A DNA stretch of 64,000 nucleotides from Capniomyces stellatus. Its lineage: Eukaryota > Kickxellomycota > Harpellomycetes > Harpellales > Legeriomycetaceae. The number at the start of each line of letters is the position of its first letter. The stretch's first letter is position 1. This document shows positions 35,529-46,218 of this stretch, piece by piece. The stretch covers positions 186,001 through 250,000 of the forward strand of contig LUVW01000031.1 in NCBI GenBank assembly GCA_001661515.1, given 5' to 3'. A model generated the notes under the pieces. That model was given only the letters and a program-made list of their open reading frames with translations. It made no database searches and was not told the origin of the DNA. The position numbers and the translations under genes were made by a program.

Positions 35529-36083
35529 ATTATCGCCTCTTTTACACTTCGTTTTGTTAATTTAAAAAATAGACTCTTATTGACCAATCTACTTGTTGCT
35601 TTTTCAGCCAGTTTTTGTCTGTGCTTTTGTTTAATCGCTCTACAAACCAGTACACTTTTCTTTAAATATCTCAGCTGAACCAGGTGCACATAAGATAGGG
35701 CTGATGTGTAAGAAATGCACTAGTATCCCATTAACTAGTTCGCTCTAAAAGAAATGTTATACTTTATCGCTTTTATTTTCGTCACATTTGATTCGATATT
35801 CTCGTTGAATTTTGAATGCTAGGGTTTGCTTTTTTTCAAATAAATCCGAATTATTTGTTTTTTTACTGAAATTGTTGTTGATTCATTTATCCAGTCTTTT
35901 TTTTATGGTTATGCATTCCTTGTTCACTTTCAAACTGAAATAAATCAACAATCTTATACCAGTCATTACAAGACCCAAATGAATCCCGCTTAAAAATACA
36001 GAAGCGACACCCCTTCACACGCACACCCCTAATTACGACGCCTCAAACTCACTTTTTTTTTATACTTTTTTTTGGATTTCGCA
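35529..36083. other. Spacer between FPL and WDR83 genes
   Basis: This is the 3' end of the FPL gene and the promoter of WDR83. It is T-rich, with a CACACGCACACC stretch near 36016 and a T-run immediately before the WDR83 start. No coding signal is seen. Confidence 0.5.
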
Positions 36084-37955
36084 ATGTTTAAAACCAAATC
36101 GTTTCCATTGACCAATATTCAACTCAGGCTCAAACCACACAAGGAAGGTGCTGTTAATGTTGTTGGATTTGATCGTTCTGGCGAATACTTGTTTTCAGGT
36201 GGCCAGGATCGCAGTATTTGCTTGCTAAATTCCATCACTGGGAAAACTATCAGTACTTATAATGGACATGGAAGAGAAGTTTTAGATATCTACATGTAAC
36301 AGTTTGTTTTTCTTTATCTAACACAATTATTCAAGCATGCTGTATTTATTGTAAGGGCATATTGTCGTAGTAGCACTATTGCTGCAGTTGAATGCGCTTT
36401 TAACTAATCGCCAGGTTAATCAATCGTCTTGTAGTGAGCAGAGCAGTAAACGATTCGCTTCATGTGGCGGCGATCGCTCTGTGTACTTATGGAACATTGA
36501 GCGCGGCGATGTCCCCAGAAAATACGGTGGCCACACCCAAGTAATTACAATTTATATTCACACGCTTTGTTTAAAGCATATTCAGTATTTTTGAGTCTAA
36601 CCAACACACCTTGATATCTCGTGGGATACTAGCGTATTAACTCGGTTTCAATGAACGCAGAGGGATCTCTTTTGATAAGTGGTAAGCGCGGTTTTGTTCT
36701 TTTTTTGTTTTTTTTACACCACTTTTGACGATTTTTGATTGACATTTTCCCCGGTTGCCGGCTATCCACTTTTAGGCTCATACGATACTACTGCGCGTGT
36801 ATACGATATCCGGTAAGGATGCTGCTATCCAGATTCAGCCAAACTCCTCCAAGTGATGCACCTTATAACTGGTTACATTCAAACCTCTTGATTTCCTGCT
36901 TTGTCTTTTATTATTGTTTCCAACTAGATCACACCAAAAGCACTCGATACAAGTACTGGATGATGCCAAAGATAGCATTTCAACTGTCTTTATGAATAAG
37001 ACACAAATCGTCACAGGGTAAATACGTATACCTGATTGTTTTTTTTGTTCACTATTTATTTTTACAAACCCGCTACTTAAAACTCTCAAGCAAGACCATT
37101 GAAATAGCTAAAACTCTATTTTTTTAAATTAGGTCGGTGGACGGATTTGTAAGGACGTACGATATACGAACAGGGAAAATAATATCGGACTGTATATCCG
37201 GTACGTTACTTGTGCTTTTAAATTTATACCTTAATATATTTATGTTTAGTGTAAATTATGTTTTACATCTAATTATTTGTTTACTTTTTATTTATTTACA
37301 ACTTGGTTATAATCGCGGTTTAAATGTACTCTTAGAATCGGTTACCAGTGTTACTGAAACTTCGGACAGCAACTGTTTGCTGGTTTCTACATTGGATAAT
37401 AAAATCCGTCTCTTGGATAAAATGAACGGATTACTGCTGAATACGTAATATATTACCTCCTTCATTTCCTTTTACCCACCACCTGCTATTTCCATTTAGC
37501 CAACTCTACACTATATGTCTGCGTTTGCGTGTTTATTCTTGGGTTTCAAGTGTGTTCGCGTGTTGTACTTGCTAAATACTTAGGTTCACGGGACACAAGA
37601 ATAGCGATTATAGACTCAGGTCGTGTTTAGACAAAACAGACGAGTTTGTAATAAGTGGCTCTGAGGATGGCTTGATCTATGTGTGGGATATATTGGGCGT
37701 AAGCATGATTCTACTTGAAATTCAATCATTGCACCTTTTTATTTGTCTTTTCTTTTTGTAAATAGCTTCCACATCCACATCTACGCTCGATGCTTTACTT
37801 TTTCCAACGTTGATTTTGGTTTGTATTTATAGGAAAGGGCATGTACTACTCTTGGGTTCCATACGAACATGGTTGGGTCAGTTGCTATCTCTAATGATAA
37901 TTCGCGGTTAGCATCAGCCTCAGTAAACGGCGACATAGTCATATCAGGCACTTGA
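36084..37955 (+). CDS. WDR83: WD40-repeat scaffold WDR83/MORG1 (9 exons, 302 aa)
   Basis: WDR83 is a seven-bladed WD40 protein found in spliceosomal C complexes and reported as a MAPK scaffold. Exons 36084-36295, 36435-36540, 36633-36681, 36776-36812, 36928-37017, 37133-37200, 37336-37444, 37584-37698 and 37833-37955 have GT-AG ends and total 909 nt in frame. Blades show GHGREVLDI, FASCGGDRSVYLWN, LLISGSYDTTARVYDIR, IVTGSVDGFVRTYDIR, NKIRLLDKMNGLLL, FTGHKNSDYRLRSC and VISGSEDGLIYVWD, close to the animal protein in order and spacing. For exon 2 the phase-consistent acceptor is GTAG|TGAGCAG, which gives the family's spacing between EVLD and ASCGGDR. Exon 4 is only 37 nt. The last blade is shorter than in animals. 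Confidence 0.92.
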
Positions 37956-38780
37956 TGTTCCTTCGTCAACAATTTGTTTTTCAACCACTCGTTTAATTTT
38001 CAGCTGTTTATAAACTCGGGTAACAGTTTTTTTTTATCTCACTACCTTTAGTGGTTATTGTGGTACAAACGATGTACTTTTTTGCTTTAAACTTCAATGA
38101 TTAGTAGAACGTGCCACATATTCTTTTTTTTTTTTTTACATATTACGTTTTAGCTTTTATAATTTAACATGGATTTGGCAAGCTTGAAACGTTTTTAGAT
38201 CTACTTTTTCTCTAATCAGGGAAGTGCCGTGAACTTGATATTTTTAATGCCAAAGTGTTAGGGCCTTGATTTTTTTTTTTTTTTTTTTACAAATTCTACA
38301 TTCCTTGCCTACTTTTTATTTTCAAAAAAATTCTGCCAACTTGCTCGCAGACTCGGGGTAATTCAAGTTGGGCTTATGCTGAAAAACTAGTATATAATAA
38401 CGATGTTGAGTGTAACTAGCAAGTTAGATTACCATTAGTTTTAAAGTCCAATATGACAAATTAGGTTGGGTTGTTTTTTAAACAAATTTTGAAAAAATAC
38501 CAAACCTTATAAAGTAACTAGCTAATGGGGTGTGTGGTAGCTATTTGGTGCTCTCAAATTATTAAAAAAATTTGGTGTACAAACTGTATTGGCTGTTAAA
38601 ATACTTTTCTTGGTTTTTTTTAGCAAAGCATTGGCTGTTGATTTGGAATTTATTAAATAAAAAACTTGCTTGTCGAATAGGAATGAAGACTGACAGCATT
38701 AACCACACTACTTTAATAGCTGATATCATGTAATAAAGCATATTATTGGGTAAATATTAAATTGTCATTTGTGATTAAAG

Positions 38781-39069
38781 GACCTGTCTAGGCAAAAGTA
38801 TTGGGATGCACATTACAGTTTTTTCTAATGAGTTTTTTTTTTTAGCCAATTTTCCAAAAGTGCATCCAAGTTATTGGATGGTTTTTTTTATTAAATATTG
38901 AAAATGTTGAATGGTTTTTGGTAGCTTTTCCATCGAGCACTGTCGATGTTTCCATGAGTTTGCTGTTGAACATCAAAATTATCACTTGACGAAAGATACG
39001 CTTATCTTTGCCGGGTTGTTTAGGGTTTTTTAAAAGCTTAAAACCAACTAAACATCTATCAATTGGCAA
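38781..39069 (-). mobile_element. Possible degraded Tc1/mariner-type element fragment
   Basis: The GGCAAAAGTATTGGGATGC stretch at 38791-38809 resembles the kind of terminal sequence seen in Tc1-like elements. A minus-strand frame (up to 39069) has a basic segment, GKDKRIFRQV, somewhat like the N-terminal helix-turn-helix/linker of Tc1 transposases. There is no DDE catalytic core, no matching second inverted terminus and no clear TA duplication. This is a weak resemblance only. Confidence 0.2.
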
Positions 39070-39104
39070 TTTGGCAAGGATGGCAATAGGTGGACCAAAG
39101 TTTG

Positions 39105-39144
39105 GTAGCTTAGTAGCTTAGTAGCTTAGTAGCTTAGTAGCTTA
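39105..39144. repeat. 8-nt tandem repeat (GTAGCTTA) x5
   Basis: Five perfect copies of GTAGCTTA are followed by a degenerate GTAGTTT. It is noncoding and looks like a recent slippage array. Confidence 0.9.
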
Positions 39145-40151
39145 GTAGTTTGGCACCAGAAATGTAGAATTAGATGGGGAAATTGGTGAAAGTGAATAAA
39201 GAAGAGTATTTCAACTTTTGGTCAGTTGTTGATAAAAGTAAAACGCAAATTCTCCAGTTTATCGAATTTGAGATTTCTTTAGCAATGAGTCAACGAGGGT
39301 GACGACAAGGGTGATGACGATGGCGGTGAGAGGGTGCTTCTTGGCAAAGATGGAGGGAGAGAGGGGATGCATATCCTCAGTTCCTATGCAAAGTAAACTC
39401 ATCTCTGGAAGGGTTCTCCCGAATTAAAATGTAGTAATAATAAGGTATCGCAAGAGACGAAATGTCGAGTGTATGTAAAACTATGCATAAAGATTGCAAG
39501 ATTTTTACACCATTTGAAATTTTTTTCTACAAATTGAATTAAAGTTAAATTAAAAAAAGTTGGTGCCCAAATTCGAGTGGAATTCGTTGCTGGATAAAAG
39601 AAAAAAGATTTGAAAAAAATTTGAAAAAAGCGAAATTTGGTAAAAAGTACGGGAATTTATACAATGTAAATAGTAAAGTCAGCAATTAAAATGAAATCTG
39701 CTCAATTAAATGGATTAAAGATTAAGTTAGAGATATTACAAACTAGAATTTTTTTTAACTTTAAGATTTTGATTTTAATTTTTTACAAAAAGCAAAAACC
39801 AGTAGTTGATAAATGAGGAGCAGAAGGAAGTTGGTTTGCACCAGTTTCATATATCGCAGAACTTTATCCTAATTCCTTTGCTCCAAAATTTTACAATAAT
39901 ACTTTATTTCAAAAAAAAAAATCAGCTTACTGATTTTAAATAGCAATTTGTTAACACTATTCCTTGAAATTTCTACCTTGAAGCCACAAGCTTAAAGTAA
40001 TCCTGAAACCTTTTACCACTATTCGGGAAATTCAAGCAAGTAAACGGGAGGAAAATCAGTCAGTGGTATTGTTGTAAAGGGGAATTATCGACATTTAATA
40101 TATTTGCATTCGAAACATATATATCAAAGTAAAGCAAATACAACCGAGCAC

Positions 40152-41981
40152 ATGTCACCCAATAGCCAAAAAAACGCAAAGTTGACCGCCAAGAATATTG
40201 GCTTTAAGGAAAGTGCTAGTACCAGCAGTTTGTACAGTATTAGCGGGGCAAGCAAAACAGAAGGCATTCGGCTTAATTACGAATACGATACTGATGAGAC
40301 TGGTGTTAATGAAAGGTTTGGCAGACACAGGGACACGAAAAGAGCCATGGGCACCTATAAATATGGTCTAGATGGCGTTGATCCTATAGGCAAGGATGAT
40401 GGCACTGAGAGCATTGACAGCAGACTAAGTGAGATGTGCAACACGGAAACTAATTCTAATTATGAGTGCAGCAGAGATCCTTCGTGTGACGGGAGCGCGT
40501 CAGGAAACAGCGGCACGGAGATTGAAGGCAGTTATTTGAACCACAAGGAAATATTTATGAATAAAGACAAGCACAGACAACCTAGGGGATCGGGGTATAC
40601 GAGCGGGAAAACATACATTATCAAAACTAACGGCTCACCCGACACCAGTCATGCTTTATACGATAATGGCCAAGTTGAGCAGTTTGTAATAGGCAATCAG
40701 TCGCCAAAAAAATCAAGGAATCACAAGCTTACAAGCGACTCCACACAATCCAGCTTTGATGGTATTTATGTCAACACAACTGACCCAGACATGCAGCTAC
40801 TAGAAGACTACTCTGAAAAAGAAGGCACACATCCAGAAAGCGCTTTTAGCAGACTTTTAAAGTGGAGCAGGCTGGGCAAAATGACTCGCCACAACATCAC
40901 AAAGCATATCAAGTCGACACTGCAGTCATTTACATATACGCAAGACACTGAGCAGCGGCCGCTGTTGGCATGGCTGATATTTATGGCCACTTCTTACCTG
41001 GGACTAGGAATGCGTATATATTCAGGCCAAAGCTCGCTTCCGCTATATCTATTGACGCTGGCCTATTTTGCCTCCAACGCGCTCAAGGCGTTTGTTGGGA
41101 GAATAATTGAAGACGATCTTGGCTTTGAAAACATGTTTGTGGTTATTGGGCTTTCGCACATCATGACATCGTTTCTAATAGAAATATTCACCCACAAGTA
41201 TGGCTTGTTTTTCCGAAAAAGCGAAGGAATTCAGGTTGTTTCAGTTATTCCTTGGGCTGCTTGGGCGGTTTTCAACATGCTATTGGAACACTATGGCTTA
41301 GCGTATAACACCAGCATGAATATTTACCACCAGGTCAAGTCAATGACTGTTGTCAGCACCTTGATTATGTCTCACTTACTACAGGGCACTCGGGTATCCA
41401 GATTTTCATGGACCACTGGCCTTTTAGTCAGCGTCGGGAGCACTCTTGCATGTGTATCAATCTCGTTTTCAATATCCCACGACACGCCCTTTGCCTTTCT
41501 CGGATTCGTCCTGGCTCTCCTCAGTTTAGTGTCTCACTCGGCTTTTGCAATCAGTCTTAAAAACCACGTTGTTGCTATGCGCTACGACTTGATGAGTTTT
41601 ATGAGGTTTTACTCTCCTCTATGTGGCCTTCTCTCAGTTGCCTCCATCCCCCTCGTGAACATGTTGGATTTCTTTCACTTGTTCCCATTCAATCTGGGCT
41701 CGTCCTTTGCGTTAATTGGGCTGGGCGCGCTGGGCGCTTGTGTTAATTTAACCTGGATGAGCCTGTTGATAAAAGTCGGTCCCCACCCTCTAGCCATAAT
41801 CTTCCAAGTTAAAATGTGCTTTCTGTTGATATTTGGCTCCTTCCTCTTTTATTTCCCTCTGGACCCTATAAATTATATCGGGATATTTGTATCTCTAGCT
41901 GCCGCTTTACTTTGGTTTATTAACGACTTTAAAACCAGACAGCGTCCATCCGTCCTTCACGCCAGCGTGCTAAAATACTAG
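40152..41981 (+). CDS. DMT-superfamily (SLC35-like) membrane transporter, 609 aa
   Basis: From residue ~270 on, about ten hydrophobic segments follow each other (e.g. LLAWLIFMATSYLGLGM, PFAFLGFVLALLSLVSHSAF, FALIGLGALGACVNLTW, AIIFQVKMCFLLIFGSFLFY, YIGIFVSLAAALLWFIND). They have the small loops and the penultimate-helix pattern of nucleotide-sugar or triose-phosphate transporters (SLC35/DMT). The likely location is Golgi or ER, with export of an activated sugar or similar metabolite; the substrate cannot be read from the sequence. The first ~265 residues are a hydrophilic Ser/Asn/Asp-rich extension, longer than usual for the family. The first ATG in the frame is at 40152; the frame is open upstream to 40104 without another ATG, so a 5' exon is possible. 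No intron was needed. Confidence 0.75.
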   Translation: MSPNSQKNAKLTAKNIGFKESASTSSLYSISGASKTEGIRLNYEYDTDETGVNERFGRHRDTKRAMGTYKYGLDGVDPIGKDDGTESIDSRLSEMCNTETNSNYECSRDPSCDGSASGNSGTEIEGSYLNHKEIFMNKDKHRQPRGSGYTSGKTYIIKTNGSPDTSHALYDNGQVEQFVIGNQSPKKSRNHKLTSDSTQSSFDGIYVNTTDPDMQLLEDYSEKEGTHPESAFSRLLKWSRLGKMTRHNITKHIKSTLQSFTYTQDTEQRPLLAWLIFMATSYLGLGMRIYSGQSSLPLYLLTLAYFASNALKAFVGRIIEDDLGFENMFVVIGLSHIMTSFLIEIFTHKYGLFFRKSEGIQVVSVIPWAAWAVFNMLLEHYGLAYNTSMNIYHQVKSMTVVSTLIMSHLLQGTRVSRFSWTTGLLVSVGSTLACVSISFSISHDTPFAFLGFVLALLSLVSHSAFAISLKNHVVAMRYDLMSFMRFYSPLCGLLSVASIPLVNMLDFFHLFPFNLGSSFALIGLGALGACVNLTWMSLLIKVGPHPLAIIFQVKMCFLLIFGSFLFYFPLDPINYIGIFVSLAAALLWFINDFKTRQRPSVLHASVLKY

Positions 41982-42602
41982 ATCTCCTCTCTGATGCCTC
42001 TAGACTAATACCACCCAATATACCAGTTATATCCCTAACTCTCTACTGCGGCTCAACCCGGTTTTTATTTCCTTTTTATTTATTTATTGATAGCTATAAC
42101 CCACTCCTCCTTTTTTGTTACGTAAAACTAGACTACTCTCAATCCCCAATATATAATACACATAGATACTAGATTATTGAAATCACTCATAACTATGCTT
42201 TGCTGACCAAATCGTTGCTTCGATTCAAACATTTTATGCTGAAAATTCAAGAAATTGATCATTTTCCACAATTTAACCTGGTTTCGTGTTAATTCAAATA
42301 AAACAAATACATTAGACCAATCAAAACCCGCACTGCATTTAGTTTTGTTTACTGTCCAGCTTTTGATTTTACTGAACCAAAGCCATTGTTTTGATTGACG
42401 CTACGTTAATACTTTATTTACTTGCTTATCAAAGTTTTTGATAAAAGGAGTGAATTTGTCTGTTTGTTTCCTTGCTGCCTTCTCTTGAAAAACAATTCAA
42501 AGTCGTCCAAAACTTGATCAAAGTTAAGAATACTCAATATTTTTTTTTACCTCACAACCAAGAAAAAGAAAAAAAGAATCTTGTTAGGCTTGGAATCTCA
42601 AA
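41982..42602. other. Spacer between transporter and methyltransferase genes
   Basis: AT-rich, with an A-rich leader (AAGAAAAAGAAAAAAAG) directly before the methyltransferase ATG. No coding or RNA signal is seen. Confidence 0.5.
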
Positions 42603-44590
42603 ATGGGTTACGAGTACGATGAACAAATGATTGATTTGTCGGATTTAGAGGATATCGAGGATATAAAGGAGGTCGGCGATCTTTATAATCCTGAATCGAA
42701 CAAAAAGATTAAAAACCAAAGCGAGCTATCATACTCGGCTTTGCCAACAGGAAAAGCAGATCTGATCAAGGTGCAGAATAGTGCCAAGCGACGAATCGAT
42801 TTGGTTTCTGAAGGTGATGAAGATTTTGCGCCAGCAGAAATAGTCGATAATAAGTTTGCGGATAACTTGAAGCGCGAAATTAATGGCTGCAGTAAAAATG
42901 ACAGCGAACTAGAGTATACATCTTTAAGCAATGGCGTCAAAGGTACATTAATTACTATTAAACTTTACCTAAACATCCTCTAGTGAAGTTTTGTTTTATT
43001 TTTATATTGTTATTATTTTGCACACGACCTGTAACTGTTGTTTGGAGAATGTATGGCTAGATCGACAACTAATGTTGCATAACCTCATTTTAAACAGAAC
43101 TGACCACCAAAGACCACCCCAAGATGCTAAGCGACGTTAAAGAAAAAGAGGAAGTTGTGCAAGCACACTCCAGAACTGGAGGTATGTACAGCACTTTAAT
43201 TTTGTATATTACCAATAGCCATCATGTCTGTTTGGTGTTTTTTAATCTAGTAAAATGCTGTTAGTTAGTTCTTTTGATTATAACCAACAACTAAATATGG
43301 GTATTCACAATTGCCTACCAATAGAGTCTGACACTGAGCTAAAGGAATTGCTGGAGCGCGAAGCAGAAATCAGAATAAAGATATCTGAAATCAAAAAGGA
43401 AATAAAGTCTCTAGAAAAGTCTCTGGGCGTTTCGGTAGACGATGCAGATGCGGAAGAAACGGCTGAAGGTATAGCAAGGTTCCACACAAATCTATACTGT
43501 GATAAAATGTGTCAACCGCGTTACGATAACAAAGGGTTTTGCCTGTTAATTTTTAGATTTAGAGGAGTTTCAGGCACCAAAGTATTGTATACCAATAAAG
43601 GCTAATGTCATGGACTTTAATTGGGATGTAAGTGCAGAACACAAAATATGCTGTCATGTGCTAGAGCCAGCTGTATTGCCAAAACGATATTTGTCCATGC
43701 TGCCCGCTGCTGATCTCAACTAATATAGTGCCTATTTGATATAGAAACTGGCCAATGCCTGTCAATTCGATGTTATAGTTATGGATCCGCCATGGCAACT
43801 GGCCTCACAAGCACCAACTCGAGGTGTAAGTAGAACTTTAGTTGGATAAACCCTATTTTGATTATATGGCCGCGATATGGAAATATATATATATATATGT
43901 ACACTGTCTTTTTGAGGACTACTAGGGTAGGATGCCAAAATATAAAATAAATGTATGAATTAAAAAAATGTATAATAGGTTGCAATCGCGTACCAACAAC
44001 TCCCAGACGTTTGTATCGAGTCTCTTCCAATTGGAAAACTTCAGAATGAGGGTGGATTTCTGTTTATTTGGGTTATCAACAACAAGTTTTCAAAGGCTTT
44101 TGAGCTATTTAGGCAGTGGGGGTATACATATGTCGACGATATCACATGGGTAAAACAGACAGTCAATCGAAGAATGGCGAAGGGGCACGGGTATTACTTG
44201 CAGCACGCAAAGGAATCGTGTTTGGTGGGAGTTAAGAATAAACCAAAGTCTGGCGAAGATACATATGCTATTGACAAAGAGTCACTTATCCCATGCCCTC
44301 TTCCTACACAGCTGGCCTTTAAACCGCTTTCGCACACAGTTTCGGGCAGCAACACAGAACACCAGGACTCTGACATACCTAACCCTCACGAGAATATTCT
44401 TGAGCCAAAGGGCATGCAATATAATATTGGCTCTGATGTGATTTTTTCAGAAAGAAGAGGCCAAAGCCAGAAACCTGAGGAGCTGTACGAGCTGATTGAA
44501 GACTTAGTTCCAGGTGGAAGGTATTTGGAAATCTTTGGAAGAAAAAACAATCTAAGAGACTATTGGGTTACAGTTGGAAACGAGTTATAG
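42603..44590 (+). CDS. MTA1: MT-A70 family adenine-N6 methyltransferase, MTA1/AMT1-like (candidate DNA 6mA writer), 6 exons, 443 aa
   Basis: Exons 42603-42942, 43098-43181, 43325-43468, 43557-43627, 43745-43825 and 43979-44590 splice in phase to 1332 nt. Residues 1-~185 are acidic and end in a coiled-coil-like ELKELLEREAEIRIKI region. The MT-A70 domain follows, with catalytic DPPW at ~227-230, GGFLFIWVINN, WGYTYVDDITWVKQ, HAKESCLVGVKN, SERRGQSQKPEELY, LEIFGRKNNLRDYW and VGNEL at the C-terminus. The APTRGVAIAYQQLPD stretch after DPPW and GHGYYLQHAKESCL match what I recall of ciliate MTA1/AMT1, which methylates DNA, better than METTL3 or METTL14 (METTL14 lacks DPPW). Early-diverging fungi are known to have abundant 6mA at active genes. 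A ~75-residue loop (~323-395) separates the two halves. Family assignment is secure; DNA versus RNA as substrate is inference. Confidence 0.9.
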
Positions 44591-45371
44591 CTTGCAAACT
44601 GTCACTTTTTTATTTCCATTATTTTACGACCACTTTTCTCTCTCATCCTTATCTATTCCTTTCTATTTTTCACTCTATCCCTTTTCCTTTTCCTTTCTAT
44701 TTCTCACACCATCCTATTTCCTTTTTTCTTTTTCCTTTTACTACTTTTCTTATCTCTTTAATTTTTCTCCATATTTTTCTTTATTTTCCTTTACAATAAC
44801 TCAAACTAGCGATTATTTAAAGAAATCGACCGCTTTACCCCCTTTGTAAGTAGGATATGCTAATTCTGTTCTGTTCTAGTATGTCAATGGTATGTACATA
44901 TATGTATTGATGTAAATTAGTGTGTATACCTCACTTTTACAATTGCGGTTCAAAAGTCCAACTAAAACATTCAACGACTTTAAAAGAAACCATAATCTAC
45001 CAAACGCTTTTGGATTAGAATTCGGTTCGCAATTGGTAAAAATAAAAGGGAATACACCTAAAATCTAAAATTTTAATTTGAGAAATATCGAATCAATTAG
45101 CCAAAGACATCTTTTTTCTTTCATCATTTTATTTCTTTGATTATTTTATTTCTTTCATCATTTTATTTCTTTCATTGTTTTAATTCTTTTTTTCAGCCAT
45201 CTAGGTTGTGATTCAAGGCGCAAATTCGTTTAATAAATAATAAAAATACCCAAGAAACCTAATCGGGATGCTTGGGTTCATTGTAACTAAAGACTTAATG
45301 ATCACGACACTACCGATTAAGAAATGCTCTGCATCATCCATGAATTTGGATTTGCATACCGCTTACATCAC
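44591..45371. other. Spacer 3' of the methyltransferase gene with 17-nt repeat
   Basis: The first ~230 bases are strongly pyrimidine-rich. A 17-nt tandem repeat lies at 45119-45186. No gene is supported. Confidence 0.5.
45119..45186. repeat. 17-nt tandem repeat, four units
   Basis: Units start at 45119, 45136, 45153 and 45170 and follow TTTCATCATTTTATTTC with 0-4 changes. The array is noncoding. Confidence 0.85.
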
Positions 45372-45760
45372 TCAATCTGTTGTGTAATTCCCGTATAAAG
45401 TTTGGGATGGACATTCGATTGGGTCTATTGTCTCATTGCTACAATCCTCACAATGCAACATAACATCTTTTTCTCCAAAAAAAGTGCTTCTTCTGGCGGT
45501 GTATACAACGTCTGCTCCTTTGTGGATAATAGTATAACTGGAAATAGTGGATGTTGGTTTATTAGCGTTTAACCCATTCAACAACTGTTTCTTTTTTTAA
45601 AAAAATTTGGTGTAGCATAATTACTACTATTTACTGTTTTTTTTTTCCACTGCATTTTTGGTAACAGTAAAAACACAAATTGATGTATAAAAGGGCGGTT
45701 AGGACAAAGAAAGGCAAACCAAGACACAAACACAAACACAAACACGGCATACTTGAGCAT
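45372..45760 (-). CDS. Possible small secreted Cys-containing protein (2 exons, ~112 aa)
   Basis: The ATG at 45760 opens a frame with a hydrophobic N-terminus (MLKYAVFVFVFVSWFAFLC), as in a signal peptide or membrane anchor. A 50-nt GT-AG intron (45634-45585) would join it in phase 0 to a second open stretch (45584-45372) rich in Ser/Thr, with HCEDCSNETIDPIEC near its end. Both segments are open, and the splice keeps frame exactly. There is no homology I recognise, and the intron would be the shortest in the window. It could be a lineage-specific secreted protein or a chance frame. Confidence 0.3.
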
Positions 45761-46218
45761 AGTTATTTTTTACAATTAGTAAACTACAGCACTATTTTTA
45801 GCACACTTTTTTGCATTTAAAATTACATTGAACAGCAATATTGTTCAAAATTTGCATTGGTACAAAGTTTAAACCGACGCTAATCGCACACGCACACATT
45901 TATATATTTAATTAAGCGGCATTTGGCTAACTTGGCGAATAAAACAAAGTTGAACAGTAAACACACACTATCTCATCATATTGGTTTCTATAACGCCACA
46001 AAGACACGGTCTATCCAGCATTTTACCACTAGAACTCGACTCTAAAGCAAGAACATCAAAACTGAAGTTCTTGGTGTATGAATATATTGATTTTATTTGG
46101 GACAATAACAAAACAATAAAGTATATTGGATAAAAGTACACTCGTACCAGGAACTAACTAAAAACAATATTGAAAAGAAGGATAATAATAGCAGCAATAG
46201 CAATTGAAGCAGAAAAAA
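45761..46218. other. Spacer between the possible small gene and the next gene
   Basis: 458 bases, AT-rich, with CACACACA-type runs near 45890 and 45960 and an A/G-rich leader before 46219. No coding signal. Confidence 0.45.

Larger units (their letters stand above)
37956..40151. other. AT-rich spacer with possible transposon remnant and 8-nt repeat
   Basis: No gene is supported. It contains T-runs near 38120 and 38275, a possible Tc1/mariner-like remnant at 38781-39069 and an 8-nt tandem repeat at 39105-39144. A-rich tracts precede the transporter gene. Confidence 0.5.

Noticed and set aside
36379..36434. Alternative WDR83 exon 2 starting at 36388 or 36415
   Set aside because: Phases do not match the exon 1 donor at 36296; the acceptor at 36435 keeps frame and gives the family's spacing.
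40104..40151. Upstream TTG start for the transporter
   Set aside because: Non-ATG start; the first in-frame ATG is at 40152. Likewise TTG at 46204 and 60579 were rejected for the next two plus-strand genes.
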